From Marifrigoribacter sp965178585 (lineage in GTDB: Bacteria > Bacteroidota > Bacteroidia > Flavobacteriales > Flavobacteriaceae): a DNA stretch of 64,000 nt. The stretch lies in the NCBI GenBank assembly GCA_965178585.1, contig OZ238267.1, positions 1 through 64,000 on the forward strand. Direction: 5' to 3'. Within the stretch, counting starts at the first letter, position 1; every line of letters starts with the position of its first letter. Positions 40,533 to 50,552 of this stretch are shown here, in pieces. Position numbers and translations under genes: made by a program. A model generated the notes under the pieces. It was not told the DNA's origin. It saw nothing but the letters and a program-made list of their open reading frames with translations, and did no database searches.

Positions 40533-41368
40533 ATTATTTTTTTGACCATAACGCCATTATCCGTTTCAATTTTCAAAAAATATAAACCATTGTTTAAAAC
40601 TGAAATTGATAACTGATTTTCAAAATTGTTTTCCATTAAAACTAGCTTTCCTAAAACATCATAAACCTTTATAGATTTAATCTCGGTATCACTTTCTATC
40701 TGAATAATTTCTTGAGCAGGATTTGGATAAATTATAAGTTTTGCTTTTAAATTATCTTCGATGCCTAAGTTACAGTCTTCGCTGTAAAAAAAATCTGCTT
40801 GTATATACCAATTAAAATATGGAAGGTCATTATTTGTTGCTGCTTCTTCATCATCTACTGTTACACAATTTAACTCTGTCAACTCACAGGGCTCTCCTTC
40901 TTCTTCACAAGGTAAAGTAACAGTTAATATTGAGTTGTTCCCATTTTTTACATTTAAGCTTTCTAAAAAAAATAAATTTTCACAATGTAGTAATTCTAGG
41001 TTTACATTATTGCTTAAATCTAAAGATGAAATCATTAGGTTTTCTGTTCCAGTATTACTTGCATAAAGCTCCCTTAATTGAATATTGTTACTTACATTAA
41101 GAATCGTAAGGTCATTACTAGAAATATCCAAATTTTCCAACAAAGTAAAACCTTCTATTCCTGTTAAATCACTTATACCTCTATTGGAAACATTAAGTGT
41201 TATTACTGTTTCAATATCACTTGTAAGTACTTGTCCGTTTACTAAACCATCACTATCAATGCTTAAATCAATCAATGCTTGTTCAAAATTTGCATCAGGA
41301 ATTGCTGTAGTTTGTGCATTCAAGTTAATAACAAATATTAGGATAAATAATAAGTAGAAATTCTTCAT
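40517..41368 (-). CDS. Secreted protein with short leucine-rich region and T9SS sorting domain
   Basis: A 283-residue protein: signal peptide (residues 1-18, NLNAQ), then an internalin-like leucine-rich part (about 45-135; LTLNVSNRGISDLTGIEGF, LENLDISSNDLTILNVSNN), a spacer with Cys, and a C-terminal type IX secretion domain (about 208-283; LIIYPNPAQEIIQIES, VYDVLGKLV, LYFLKIETDNG, VKKIIKKSY). It is exported through the T9SS and may stay on the surface. Function unknown. Confidence 0.85.
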   Translation of the reverse strand: MKNFYLLFILIFVINLNAQTTAIPDANFEQALIDLSIDSDGLVNGQVLTSDIETVITLNVSNRGISDLTGIEGFTLLENLDISSNDLTILNVSNNIQLRELYASNTGTENLMISSLDLSNNVNLELLHCENLFFLESLNVKNGNNSILTVTLPCEEEGEPCELTELNCVTVDDEEAATNNDLPYFNWYIQADFFYSEDCNLGIEDNLKAKLIIYPNPAQEIIQIESDTEIKSIKVYDVLGKLVLMENNFENQLSISVLNNGLYFLKIETDNGVMVKKIIKKSY

Positions 41369-41437
41369 AAGTATAGATTTATAAAGCTAAATTATTTGGG
41401 GAGCAATGATTAAAGATACAAAATATAAGCTATAATA

Positions 41438-42676
41438 CTACAACTTATAAATCCAACTGGCTGGATTCATTTTTTGGTCGTTTTGGTAAACTAAAAACTT
41501 TAGGATCGATTTTCCAGAACTGGCTTTGGCAGCTACCGAGCCTATTTCTTGTTTGGTGGTTACCTTATCGCCTTTTTTAACACTTACATTACTTATATTT
41601 TGATAAACAGTGATGTAATTACCGTGCTGTATAAAAACGGCATTGGCAGCACCTTTAATTTTTTGTATTTCCATCACCTCACCATTAAAAACAGCTCTTG
41701 CTTTGGCGTTCTTTTCGGTGGTGATTTCAACACCACTACAATACGTAGTTACGTTTGGTAATTGGGGATGACGTGTGTTTCCAAAACGTTTTACGACTAC
41801 TCCGTTTTTTACCGGCCAAGGAAGTTTTCCTTTGTTTTTGGTAAAATCTGCTGCCAGTAATTTAGCTTCGGGAGTTAATGCTAAAGTCTTGGAGGAACTG
41901 GTAATTTTAGTACCACTTTTCTTAGCGTTTTTCTTATTAGAAGCAGCAATGGCATCTCTAATTAGTTTTTCAATTTCACGGTCAATTTTTTCAGCTTCTT
42001 TTTGTTTTTTATTGATTTGTCTAGCAAATTTATTTCCATCTTTCTTGAGTTCAGAAACTAATTTGTTTTGCTCTTCTAACTCCTTTGATAATTTAGTTTT
42101 TGCTAGTTTATTTTCGTCAATTAGAATTTGTTTTTTCTTTTTATCTTCAATTAAACCTTGATTTAATTCTTCTAAAACAATGGATTTCTTTTTAATACTT
42201 TCACCTTGCATTTTACGATGCTTCGCGTATTGTTTCATATACTGAAGCCGTTTATAAGCTTGCAAAAAACTTTCGGAAGACAATAAAAACATAATCCTAC
42301 TGTGCTGCGATTTACTCTTATACGATTTAACAATCATCGAAGCGTAATCTTCTTTTAGATCCTTTAATTCGTTTTCTAGTAAATCTATTTTTGCCCGATT
42401 GTTATTTATTTCACGAGAAAGGTAATTGGCTTGTTGGTTGGTAACTCGTATGAGGTTTTGACGAGCAGTAACTTTACTATTTAAATCTTCTACTTGGGTT
42501 AAAACCGATTTTTCTTCTTTTTGAGTTGCAAATAACAAACTGTTAATTTGTTTAATTTCATTTAAAATAGCCTGTCTTTTTTCTTCTAATTCTTTTTGCT
42601 TATCAACTTGTGCAAAGCCCAAATTGAAAAAGAAAAGGGATAAAAAAAGAAAAAGATATTTATAGAAATTATTCAT
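41438..42676 (-). CDS. envC: EnvC-like murein hydrolase activator (inactive M23 domain)
   Basis: A 412-residue protein: signal peptide (residues 1-22, LGFAQ), a long coiled coil (about 25-245, rich in K/E/Q), and a C-terminal M23/LytM domain (about 280-412). The zinc-site residues are lost: the usual HxGxD place reads CSGVE and the HxH place ends in TVYQN, so it is an EnvC-type activator rather than a peptidase. It acts in the periplasm on amidases during cell division. It is 1 bp from the DUF4292 gene. Confidence 0.88.
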   Translation of the reverse strand: MNNFYKYLFLFLSLFFFNLGFAQVDKQKELEEKRQAILNEIKQINSLLFATQKEEKSVLTQVEDLNSKVTARQNLIRVTNQQANYLSREINNNRAKIDLLENELKDLKEDYASMIVKSYKSKSQHSRIMFLLSSESFLQAYKRLQYMKQYAKHRKMQGESIKKKSIVLEELNQGLIEDKKKKQILIDENKLAKTKLSKELEEQNKLVSELKKDGNKFARQINKKQKEAEKIDREIEKLIRDAIAASNKKNAKKSGTKITSSSKTLALTPEAKLLAADFTKNKGKLPWPVKNGVVVKRFGNTRHPQLPNVTTYCSGVEITTEKNAKARAVFNGEVMEIQKIKGAANAVFIQHGNYITVYQNISNVSVKKGDKVTTKQEIGSVAAKASSGKSILKFLVYQNDQKMNPASWIYKL

Positions 42677-43453
42677 TTAATTAATTTGCATTTCTTCATA
42701 ACCGTTAGGTATCGTAAACGGAAAACGAATGGATACATTGTAATCTATTTTTTTATAATTGACTACTATTTGGGTTTTTTCCTCTTTTTGAGTTGCGATT
42801 ATTCTAAAATCTGAAGGATAATAACCGCCTTCTAAATTCTGATAATCTCCATAATTAATGGTAAACATTCTATCATCTGTTGGTTGTGATAAGGACTCAG
42901 ATGCTATTTTAAAATTATCTGGATTCACCAATAAAGAATGAATAAAATTATGGGGTTGAGTTTTAGGTTGTAGCTTGTATTTATTAGCAACTACATTGGA
43001 AATATACCTACTATCTAAATCGAAAATAGATTGCCCTAATAAGATTCCTTGTGCCTTTTCAAAATTTATTTCGGTACCCAACCAATCGCTTAACAACGAA
43101 AAATCACCATCAAAATAGGTATTCGAAATGGTTTCATAATAACTCACCGATTCTGGTGTGATGTAAAGTTTGGCAAGTGTAATTCCTAGAAGTGAGGCCT
43201 TGATCCAAATCTTTTGATCTTTTTCCATTCGCAAACTTACCGTAAGGCTTTGTGCATCTTCGCCATTTTCATACCTTACATGCATTCTTGCTGCTATAGT
43301 CGAAAAATCGGGTTGAGCTTCATCGTGTGTTTTTATAATATCTTTTGAAGACAATGATAAATTAGCCTTGTCTGATCCCACTGCCATTTTACCTCCACCA
43401 CAAGAGGTGAAGAATAAAGAAATAACTATTAATATGCTAAGTTTAAAGTTCAC
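42677..43453 (-). CDS. DUF4292 lipoprotein
   Basis: 258 residues with a GTG start and lipobox FFTSC. It has the LolA/LolB-like beta pattern of the DUF4292 family (IWIKASLLGITLAKLYITPESVSYYE). Members are regularly found between an EnvC gene and a TPR gene in Flavobacteria and probably have a role in lipoprotein or outer-membrane handling. It lies 9 bp from the TPR gene. Confidence 0.8.
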   Translation of the reverse strand: MNFKLSILIVISLFFTSCGGGKMAVGSDKANLSLSSKDIIKTHDEAQPDFSTIAARMHVRYENGEDAQSLTVSLRMEKDQKIWIKASLLGITLAKLYITPESVSYYETISNTYFDGDFSLLSDWLGTEINFEKAQGILLGQSIFDLDSRYISNVVANKYKLQPKTQPHNFIHSLLVNPDNFKIASESLSQPTDDRMFTINYGDYQNLEGGYYPSDFRIIATQKEEKTQIVVNYKKIDYNVSIRFPFTIPNGYEEMQIN

Positions 43454-43462
43454 TATTACTAT

Positions 43463-44851
43463 TTAATTATCTGTTTTTTGGTTGGTAATCGATAATTCAG
43501 ATGCTTTATTAAGGTATTGTTTTGCTTTTTTTGAATTGCCTTTTAACGTATGTGCTATCATTAATTGTTGGTAAAAATCGTATTCCATTTTTGGGTCGTC
43601 AAAAAGATAATCCAATCCCATTTCTAAAATTTCAATAGCTTGATCAGCATTTTTTAATTCATTATTTGCAACACCATTTACTAAATAAAGTAAAGGTTGT
43701 GCGGGGAATATTTCTAGTCCAAAATTACTTAAAGCTATTGCTTCTTCATACTTTTCAACTTCAATTTGTAATAAGATGGTGTTTTTAATTAACCCATAGT
43801 TATTGGAATCGCTTTCAATTCCTTTTTTATAATAGGCTAAAGATTTTTCTTTATTGTCCTCAGACAAATAATAATCTCCAAGTAACAGGTAAGTATGACT
43901 ATTTTCTTGTGCTAGCTTATCAATATTTAATTCATCTATTTCAGCTTTATAACTAGGATTGCTTTTAGTAAATAATAAAAAATCCTCTAAAACACGATTC
44001 TTGCTTTTATTTCCAATCTGGTTGGAAGCAAAAACAATATTCATAGAATTAATTGATTCTTTAGAACTTCCTTTCTCTAAATAAAATTTATACAAAGCCA
44101 AGTGCACCAATTGAGAATTTGGTTTTTGTTTTAGTAATTCCTTTGCAGTTTCAAAGGCTTTCTTGGAATCACCTTCATCGCTATATAAGAAAATTAAATT
44201 GAGGTATTCTTGCTCGCTTTTAGGGTTTTTGGTAATCTTTTCCTCCAGTTTACTTATTGCTTTTTTAGTGTTTCCAGTGGCTCGATAAATTTGAGATCGT
44301 AGCGCATTTCGGTAATTACTTTCACCCCATTCTTCATCTAATTCGTCTAACAAGATCAATGCCTTATCGTATTGTTGGGTGCGATGGTATAAATTGGCAA
44401 GATCTTCTTTGTAATCAGAATCTTGTTTTACCAACTTTTCAACTAAAGGAATTGCAGCTTCATAATTTTTAGCGTCGTAATACATATCGTATAATGCTTC
44501 CAATACATCCAGTTTCTCTGGACTCCATTCTAAAACAAGGTTGTAATTATTTTCTGCTTCTTCAAAACGTTTTAATGCAGTTAGATTTTTACCTTTTTCG
44601 AAATAAACAACCGCTTTGTTTTCTGGATTATCCTTAGCGGCAACCTCAGCTTTATCAAGTGCAGTCAGTGCCAATTCATAATTTTCAATTCCCTTTTGTT
44701 TGAGAGCTTCAAAAAAGTTTTCTTGAAAATCGTCACTAACATTTCCGAGATCATCGGTAGGTGGAGTATCTATTTCTTGGCTATAAAGGTTATTGGGAAC
44801 CCATAAAGTTCCAAATATAAAAAGAGTAAGAAATAGATGTTTTATTTTCAC
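43463..44851 (-). CDS. Tetratricopeptide-repeat protein
   Basis: 462 residues with a GTG start. Signal peptide residues 1-24 (NNLYSQ), then TPR units over nearly the whole length (for example ALTALDKAEVAAKDNPENKAVVYFEKGKNL is one of the first). It is a periplasmic scaffold of unknown partners. It is part of the leftward operon nucleotidyltransferase-TPR-DUF4292-EnvC. Confidence 0.85.
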   Translation of the reverse strand: MKIKHLFLTLFIFGTLWVPNNLYSQEIDTPPTDDLGNVSDDFQENFFEALKQKGIENYELALTALDKAEVAAKDNPENKAVVYFEKGKNLTALKRFEEAENNYNLVLEWSPEKLDVLEALYDMYYDAKNYEAAIPLVEKLVKQDSDYKEDLANLYHRTQQYDKALILLDELDEEWGESNYRNALRSQIYRATGNTKKAISKLEEKITKNPKSEQEYLNLIFLYSDEGDSKKAFETAKELLKQKPNSQLVHLALYKFYLEKGSSKESINSMNIVFASNQIGNKSKNRVLEDFLLFTKSNPSYKAEIDELNIDKLAQENSHTYLLLGDYYLSEDNKEKSLAYYKKGIESDSNNYGLIKNTILLQIEVEKYEEAIALSNFGLEIFPAQPLLYLVNGVANNELKNADQAIEILEMGLDYLFDDPKMEYDFYQQLMIAHTLKGNSKKAKQYLNKASELSITNQKTDN

Positions 44852-44859
44852 TTTGTGTG

Positions 44860-45876
44860 TTATTTCAATGCGGAATAATCTCCAATACTCACATTGGTGA
44901 ATTTTCCATTAAATGTAGCATGGTTTCCAATCATAGCGTTGTCCAAAGTAGCATTTTTTATGTGTGTATGGGTTTGAATTATACTATTTTTAACGTTACT
45001 GTCTTCAATTGTTGTATTTGCTCCTATTGAAGCAAACGGACCAACCGTACTATTTTTTAATAAAACTCCTTCTCCAATAAAGCAAGGTTCAATAATTTCT
45101 GAATTTTCAATTTTAATATTTTCTGAAATTAAATCCTCGTTACTTTCAGCTAAAAACCCTAACATTCGTTGGTTGGTTTCTATAGTAACTTCCTTGTTTC
45201 CACAATCCATCCATTCGTCTACGGTTCCGGTTTTAAATATTTTTCCGTCAGCCATCATTCTCTTAATCCCATCATTAATTTGGTATTCACCACCATTTAT
45301 GATGTTATTATCAATTACATATTGCAATTCGTTTTTAAGAACCGCTACCTCTTTAAAATAGTAAATCCCAATAACCGCTTGGTCACTTACAAACTCGGAA
45401 GGTTTTTCAACTAGTTCGGTAATTTCATCTTTATCATTTAAGTTTACGACTCCATACGCCTCAGGGTTTTCAACTCTTTTGGTCCAAATAACGCTATCGG
45501 CATCTTTATCCAATGCGAAATCTGCTCGAATTAGGGTATCGGCATAAGCAATTACGGCAGGACCCGAAAGAGAATCTTCTGCACACATAATAGCATGTCC
45601 TGTTCCTAAAGGGTTTAATTGTCTATAAATACTTGCTTTTGCTCCTAGCTCTGAAGCCAATTCTTTTAAACTCGCTACTACCTCATCTCCAAACCAAGCT
45701 GGGTCGCCTAGTATAAAAGCGATTTCTTCTATTGGTTCGTTTAACAAGCCCGCAATATCTGAAACCAATCGATGAACAATAGGTTTTCCCGCAACCGGAA
45801 TTAAGGGTTTAGGAACAGTTAAACTATGTGGGCGAAGGCGTGATCCACGACCCGCCATGGGTACAATTATTTTCAT
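44860..45876 (-). CDS. Sugar-phosphate nucleotidyltransferase with left-handed beta-helix
   Basis: 338 residues. The N-terminal nucleotidyltransferase motif MAGRGSRLRPHSLTVPKPLIPVAG (about 7-30) and GTGHAIMCAED near residue 91 are of the glucose-1-phosphate thymidylyl-/mannose-1-phosphate guanylyltransferase group. The C-terminal part (about 240-338) has hexapeptide-like repeats as in GlmU. It makes an activated sugar; which one is not clear. Confidence 0.88.
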   Translation of the reverse strand: MKIIVPMAGRGSRLRPHSLTVPKPLIPVAGKPIVHRLVSDIAGLLNEPIEEIAFILGDPAWFGDEVVASLKELASELGAKASIYRQLNPLGTGHAIMCAEDSLSGPAVIAYADTLIRADFALDKDADSVIWTKRVENPEAYGVVNLNDKDEITELVEKPSEFVSDQAVIGIYYFKEVAVLKNELQYVIDNNIINGGEYQINDGIKRMMADGKIFKTGTVDEWMDCGNKEVTIETNQRMLGFLAESNEDLISENIKIENSEIIEPCFIGEGVLLKNSTVGPFASIGANTTIEDSNVKNSIIQTHTHIKNATLDNAMIGNHATFNGKFTNVSIGDYSALK

Positions 45877-45918
45877 ATGTATCCTGATTAATCAGGTTTT
45901 TTAAAATTATTATTAAGT

Positions 45919-46353
45919 CTATTTCACTCCCGTACTTCCAAATCCACCAGCACCTCGTTCAGTTTCTCCTAAAACATCCACTTGTTGCCATTCGGCTCTT
46001 TCGTGTTTTGCAATTACTAATTGAGCTACTCGTTCTCCATTTTCAATGGTAAAATCATCGTTGGATAAATTGACTAAAATCACACCTATTTCACCTCGAT
46101 AATCTGCATCAATAGTTCCCGGTGCATTTAATACCGTAATTCCTTTTTTTGCTGCTAATCCACTTCTAGGCCTAACTTGAGCCTCAATACCTATAGGTAA
46201 TTCGATATAAAGGCCCGTTTTTATTATGGTTCGCTCTAAAGGTTTTAGAGTTACTGAGTTTTCTAAATTTGCTCTTAAATCCATTCCGGCCGAAGCTAAT
46301 GTTTCATATTCTGGTAACGGGTGAGTGGATTTATTAATAATTTTAATATTCAT
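45919..46353 (-). CDS. dut: dUTP diphosphatase
   Basis: 144 residues from ATG 46353; this start avoids overlap with the upstream gene (a TTG seven codons earlier would overlap it). The trimeric dUTPase motifs are present: AGMDLRA, RPRSGLAAKKG, NAPGTIDADYRGEI, RVAQLVI and the C-terminal RGAGGFGSTG. It hydrolyses dUTP to dUMP and keeps uracil out of DNA. Confidence 0.95.
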   Translation of the reverse strand: MNIKIINKSTHPLPEYETLASAGMDLRANLENSVTLKPLERTIIKTGLYIELPIGIEAQVRPRSGLAAKKGITVLNAPGTIDADYRGEIGVILVNLSNDDFTIENGERVAQLVIAKHERAEWQQVDVLGETERGAGGFGSTGVK

Positions 46354-46357
46354 TTTT

Positions 46358-47113
46358 CTAATTATATTTTTCAATTTCTGAATCTAATAAACTTATTATT
46401 GATTCCATTTCTTCTCTTAGAATTGGTCCTTCTGTAAAAATATCTGTCATATGACCATAAATATAAATCAAAAGGTTTTCATACTTATCAGCTTCTCTTA
46501 GCTTAATAAAACGGCTTTTTAATAGCTCTTTTTCTTTTTCTGTTGGATGTTTTACTGCAAAGACAAAATTAAATTCTAATTTTATATGGTCTATAATAAA
46601 AGGGTAATAATTATTTGCAGTAAATTCATTTAAAAATATCTCTTCTTCTTTATAATCATTTAATAAATCTTGAAATTCTGATAATTCTTTCTTTAATAAA
46701 TCGCTTGATATTAATTCTATTTTACCTGAATTAATTACAGAATTATAATTGCCTTGAAATGGGTCAAAAGTCCATTGTTGTCCTACACCTCCACTTAATG
46801 CATTCAAACTGTCAATACTTAGCTCATTAACATTTACAGACATTAATGTCTCTATGCATTTTTTTCTATACTCTTGTTTTTTATATATCTCATCAAACCT
46901 TTTAAGGTTTTCACTAAACTCTTGATGAAGACTTTTTAATATTTTAAATTCTTCTTTTTGTAGTATTCTGTTTTGGTTCCAAGTATTAACCTGTAATGCT
47001 AATAGAATACCAATCATAACCAATACAATCTCACCGATTGCATATTTTAAATAACGCCTAGTCTTGTTTTGGTCAAGCAGTTGCTTGCGTATTTTATTGA
47101 ATAGTTTTATCAT
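46358..47113 (-). CDS. DUF6090 family membrane-anchored protein
   Basis: 251 residues. The N-terminal LKYAIGEIVLVMIGILLALQVNTWNQ (about 23-48) holds the single membrane segment and is typical of DUF6090, a large Flavobacteria family of unknown function. The rest is helical and probably periplasmic. The ATG overlaps the stop of the flippase gene by 1 bp. It splits the flippase and dUTPase genes, which are often neighbours. Confidence 0.85.
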   Translation of the reverse strand: MIKLFNKIRKQLLDQNKTRRYLKYAIGEIVLVMIGILLALQVNTWNQNRILQKEEFKILKSLHQEFSENLKRFDEIYKKQEYRKKCIETLMSVNVNELSIDSLNALSGGVGQQWTFDPFQGNYNSVINSGKIELISSDLLKKELSEFQDLLNDYKEEEIFLNEFTANNYYPFIIDHIKLEFNFVFAVKHPTEKEKELLKSRFIKLREADKYENLLIYIYGHMTDIFTEGPILREEMESIISLLDSEIEKYN

Positions 47114-48576
47114 TAAAACTTTTTTAAAACCCTATATAGATCTTTCTTTTCTGAAGCAAAAATCATTCCTAAAAACACCATTAACAACACGGTTCCTTTC
47201 CAAATATTGCCTTGAAAAACATAAAATGAAAGTACCGAAAATACGATGGATAACAATAGATAAAATCCTATTTTTTTAAGATCGTAAGGAACTTTATAAT
47301 GCTTTCTTCCTAAAAAATAAGATGCCAACATCATGCTTCCATAAGCTGCCAATGTAGCTAAAGCAGATCCTTTATAACTAATGATTGGAATTAATACAAA
47401 ATTTAGTGTTAAGGTAATGATAGCTCCAAATACAGAGATATAAGCTCCAAATTTGGTTCGATCGGTTACTTTGTACCAAACCGATAAATTATGGTAAATC
47501 CCCAAACACAAATTAGCTAATAAGATCACAGGTACAATCACTAATGCTTCCCAGAAACTACTATCAGGAATTAATAATCGTTTAAAAAAATCTAAATAAA
47601 CTACCACAAACAGTAAAATAAAGCTTTCTAAAATGACAAAATACTTGGTAATTGTCGCATAGGTTTCTTTGGCGTTTTCTTTGTTAGAGTGATTAAAGAA
47701 AAAAGGTTCGATTCCCAATCGAAAAGCTGTTGCAAATAAGGTCATAAATACCCCTAATTTATAACAGGCGGCATACATTCCTAATTCAGAATCTGCAATA
47801 TCTGAAGGCAATAAATAACGTAATAATATTTTATCGAAGGCTTCGTTTATCGAAAACGCAATTCCTGCAATTAATACTGGAAAAGCATATTTTATCATCT
47901 TATTCCAAATTCCACGATCAAAAGAAAGCTTCATTTTAAAATAAAGAGGCATCAATATTAAAAAGGTAATACCACTTGCAATTAAGTTCGAAATAAACAC
48001 ATAGGCTACTTTTCCTTCTTCTAGGTTGATGGTGCTCCAAAAGGAATTGGAATCATTTTTTGCCCAAAGAGGCAATACTAAAAAAAAGAATAAATTAAAG
48101 CCAAGATTGATACTTACATTAAAGATTTTAATGATGGCATATCGGAGAGGTTTTTCGTTAGCTCTTAACCAAACAAAAGGGATTACAACCAAAGCATCTA
48201 GAGCAAGAATTAATAATCCATACGTAATGTATTCTACCTTAAAATTTAAAAATATAGCAATATTAGTATTAAAGTAAAGTGTGATTGCTAAAAATAAAAG
48301 GGTAGAAAAAGCAATGGATGTTAAGGCGGTAGATTGGACTTTTTCTTTAGGTGTATCTTCTCTATTAACAAACCTAAAAAAGGCTGTTTCCATTCCATAG
48401 GAAAGTAATACGTTTCCTAAAATTAAAAATGCCATTAATGAGGCGTAAATTCCAAACTGTTCTTTACCAAGAACCAATACATATAATGGAACTAGAAAAA
48501 TAGCTAAAGCTCTAGGTAAAACAGTAGCTAAGCCATAAATAAATGTTTGTTTGAAGAGTTTTTTAAAAACGCTCAA
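47113..48576 (-). CDS. Lipopolysaccharide/polysaccharide flippase (Wzx/MurJ-like, MATE superfamily)
   Basis: 487 residues with about fourteen membrane segments, beginning FKKLFKQTFIYGLATVLPRALAIFLVPLY, as usual for oligosaccharide flippases in Bacteroidota. The start codon used here is TTG at 48576. It moves lipid-linked glycans across the inner membrane. It is coupled to the DUF6090 gene by a 1-bp overlap. Confidence 0.87.
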   Translation of the reverse strand: MSVFKKLFKQTFIYGLATVLPRALAIFLVPLYVLVLGKEQFGIYASLMAFLILGNVLLSYGMETAFFRFVNREDTPKEKVQSTALTSIAFSTLLFLAITLYFNTNIAIFLNFKVEYITYGLLILALDALVVIPFVWLRANEKPLRYAIIKIFNVSINLGFNLFFFLVLPLWAKNDSNSFWSTINLEEGKVAYVFISNLIASGITFLILMPLYFKMKLSFDRGIWNKMIKYAFPVLIAGIAFSINEAFDKILLRYLLPSDIADSELGMYAACYKLGVFMTLFATAFRLGIEPFFFNHSNKENAKETYATITKYFVILESFILLFVVVYLDFFKRLLIPDSSFWEALVIVPVILLANLCLGIYHNLSVWYKVTDRTKFGAYISVFGAIITLTLNFVLIPIISYKGSALATLAAYGSMMLASYFLGRKHYKVPYDLKKIGFYLLLSIVFSVLSFYVFQGNIWKGTVLLMVFLGMIFASEKKDLYRVLKKF

Positions 48577-48629
48577 TCCTTTTTAATTTTAGAATTTAAA
48601 AGTATTAAATTTCTAGGGGTATTACACCA

Positions 48630-49142
48630 TTATAATTTATTATTAGGATTGCTAGATGGATAAGCTAACATTTCTTTTTCTTCAATATCATAAATTTTGT
48701 GATAATAGGTTTTGTTATTAAACTCATAGCTCAATACTGCCTCACTATTTTCTAATTCAAATGGCGAAATTACTGGTGGGGTGTTAGTAGATTCCTTTAC
48801 AACATCACTGTCCATTATAACATCATTTGCTTCGCTTTTAAAATAACCTATATAAAGAGATTCTTTTGAAGAAGAAACATTTGTTATTTTTCCTCTAAAA
48901 TGAAATTCTTTCATTTGTACTCCTTCAGAAACATTATCAATAGTAACATAGAGGTTTATCCCTGATCCTCCTCCTTTTATACCCGCTACCCATTTTTGAC
49001 AATAGGTGTTTTCTATTTCAAACGGAGCGTTTTGAGTAATAGCAAGGTCTCCTTTTTTTGTTTTACAAGGACCACAACCGAACGCAATAAATAGCACAGT
49101 TACTGCACTTAAAAGTAAAAGTAAAATAGAAGGTATTTTCAT
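48630..49142 (-). CDS. Small lipoprotein-like exported protein, unknown function
   Basis: 170 residues with an N-terminal hydrophobic segment (about 5-22) ending in FGCGPC, which may act as a lipobox. The rest is beta-rich, with KWVAGIKGGGSGINLYVTI and a C-terminal EKEMLAYPSSNP. No family was recognised with confidence. It stands alone between the flippase and the CoA-transferase genes. Confidence 0.7.
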   Translation of the reverse strand: MKIPSILLLLLSAVTVLFIAFGCGPCKTKKGDLAITQNAPFEIENTYCQKWVAGIKGGGSGINLYVTIDNVSEGVQMKEFHFRGKITNVSSSKESLYIGYFKSEANDVIMDSDVVKESTNTPPVISPFELENSEAVLSYEFNNKTYYHKIYDIEEKEMLAYPSSNPNNKL

Positions 49143-49205
49143 AGGTCTATATTATTATTTTGAAAAATTAAAAATACAAAAAGAGATGTTAATAAATCAT
49201 AAAAT

Positions 49206-49249
49206 ATGACAATTGATATGTTTTCAATAACTATTCCATAGTACCTTTG
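49206..49249 (+). promoter_or_regulatory. CoA-transferase promoter (possible weak Crp/Fnr half-site)
   Basis: The -7 element TACCTTTG (49242-49249) is a perfect TAnnTTTG 22 bp before the ATG. At the 36.5-bp position lies ATGAC-AATT-GATAT (49206-49219), a full ATGAC half-site with a poor second half. The promoter call is fair; the operator is doubtful. Confidence 0.4.
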
Positions 49250-49271
49250 TATAAAATTAAAAACATTTATC

Positions 49272-50546
49272 ATGTTTAAAATAAAAACCCCCGAAGAAGC
49301 AGTAAAAATTATTAAATCTAACGATCGTGTTTATGTACAAGCCGCTGCAGCTGCGCCTCAATCATTAGTTATAGCAATGTCAGAAAGACATGAAGAATTG
49401 AGAAATGTAGAAGTTTGTCATTTACATACTGAAGGAGCCGCTCCTTATGCTGATCCTAAATTAAGTGATAGTTTTCATGTAAACTCTTTTTTTATAGGTG
49501 GAAATGTTAGACATACCCTAAAAGCAGGAAATGGTTCTTATACCCCAGTTTTTTTAAGTGAGCTACCACTTTTATTTAAAAGAAATATTATTGATTTAGA
49601 TGTTGCGCTTATACAAGTTTCACCTCCAGACAAACACGGATATTGTTCGTTAGGTGTTACTGTTGCAGCTACCCTTGCTGCCATTGCAAATGCAGATCAT
49701 GTTATTGCACAAATTAATCCCAATATGCCAAGAACTCATGGAGATGGGATTATTCATTATTCCGAAGTAGATATTTTTGTTGAAGTAAATGATGAAATAC
49801 CTGCCCATGCTCCAACTAAACCAACAGAACAAGAAGAAAAAATAGGTGATTTTATTGCAGAGTTAATTGAAGATAGAAGTACCTTACAAATGGGTATTGG
49901 TAGTATCCCAAATGCAGTTTTATCTCGCCTTGGTAATCATAAAGACTTAGGATTGCACACCGAAATGTTTACCGATGGTGTTATTGATTTAATATTAAAT
50001 GATGTTATCAACGGTAATTATAAAGGAATTAATCCAGGAAGATCGATGGCAACCTTTTTAATAGGTTCTAAAAGACTATATGATTATGTAGATGACAATC
50101 CTTTTATTGAAATGAGAGAAGCCGATTTTGTAAATAATGTCGGTATTATTATGCAAAATCCGAAAATGGTTGCAATTAATTCTGCCATAGAAATCGATGT
50201 AACGGGTCAAGTTTGTGCAGATTCTATAGGATCTAAAATGTATAGTGGTGTTGGAGGGCAAATGGACTTTATTAGAGGGGCATCTTTAAGTGAAGGCGGA
50301 AAAGCAATAATTGCACTTCCTTCAACAACTAATAAAGGCATCAACCGAATTGTACCATTTCTAAAACCTGGAGCTGGTGTAGTAACCACTAGAGCTCACG
50401 TACAATATGTGGTTACTGAATATGGAGTTGCTAATCTATATGGAAAAACCATTAAACAACGTGTAAACGCATTAGCAGATATTGCCCATCCTAATTTTAG
50501 AGAACAAATTGTTCGAGATTATTTTGATGGTAATGTGCCTTGTTAA
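49272..50546 (+). CDS. Acetyl-CoA hydrolase/transferase family protein (4-hydroxybutyrate CoA-transferase-like)
   Basis: 424 residues with both family halves. The conserved GVGGQMDFIRGA lies near residues 325-336, and TEYGVANLYGKTIKQRVNAL near 390-409 is the C-terminal signature. The catalytic Glu of the family should be in the central EVDIFVEV/TEMFTDG region, but it was not assigned here. It moves CoA between acyl groups or to acetate. Stand-alone gene with its own promoter and terminator. Confidence 0.85.
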   Translation: MFKIKTPEEAVKIIKSNDRVYVQAAAAAPQSLVIAMSERHEELRNVEVCHLHTEGAAPYADPKLSDSFHVNSFFIGGNVRHTLKAGNGSYTPVFLSELPLLFKRNIIDLDVALIQVSPPDKHGYCSLGVTVAATLAAIANADHVIAQINPNMPRTHGDGIIHYSEVDIFVEVNDEIPAHAPTKPTEQEEKIGDFIAELIEDRSTLQMGIGSIPNAVLSRLGNHKDLGLHTEMFTDGVIDLILNDVINGNYKGINPGRSMATFLIGSKRLYDYVDDNPFIEMREADFVNNVGIIMQNPKMVAINSAIEIDVTGQVCADSIGSKMYSGVGGQMDFIRGASLSEGGKAIIALPSTTNKGINRIVPFLKPGAGVVTTRAHVQYVVTEYGVANLYGKTIKQRVNALADIAHPNFREQIVRDYFDGNVPC

Positions 50547-50552
50547 TTAAGC

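Noticed and set aside
41438..42676. EnvC-like protein as an active M23 peptidase
   Set aside because: The zinc-binding His and Asp are replaced (CSGVE, TVYQN), so only an activator role is supported.
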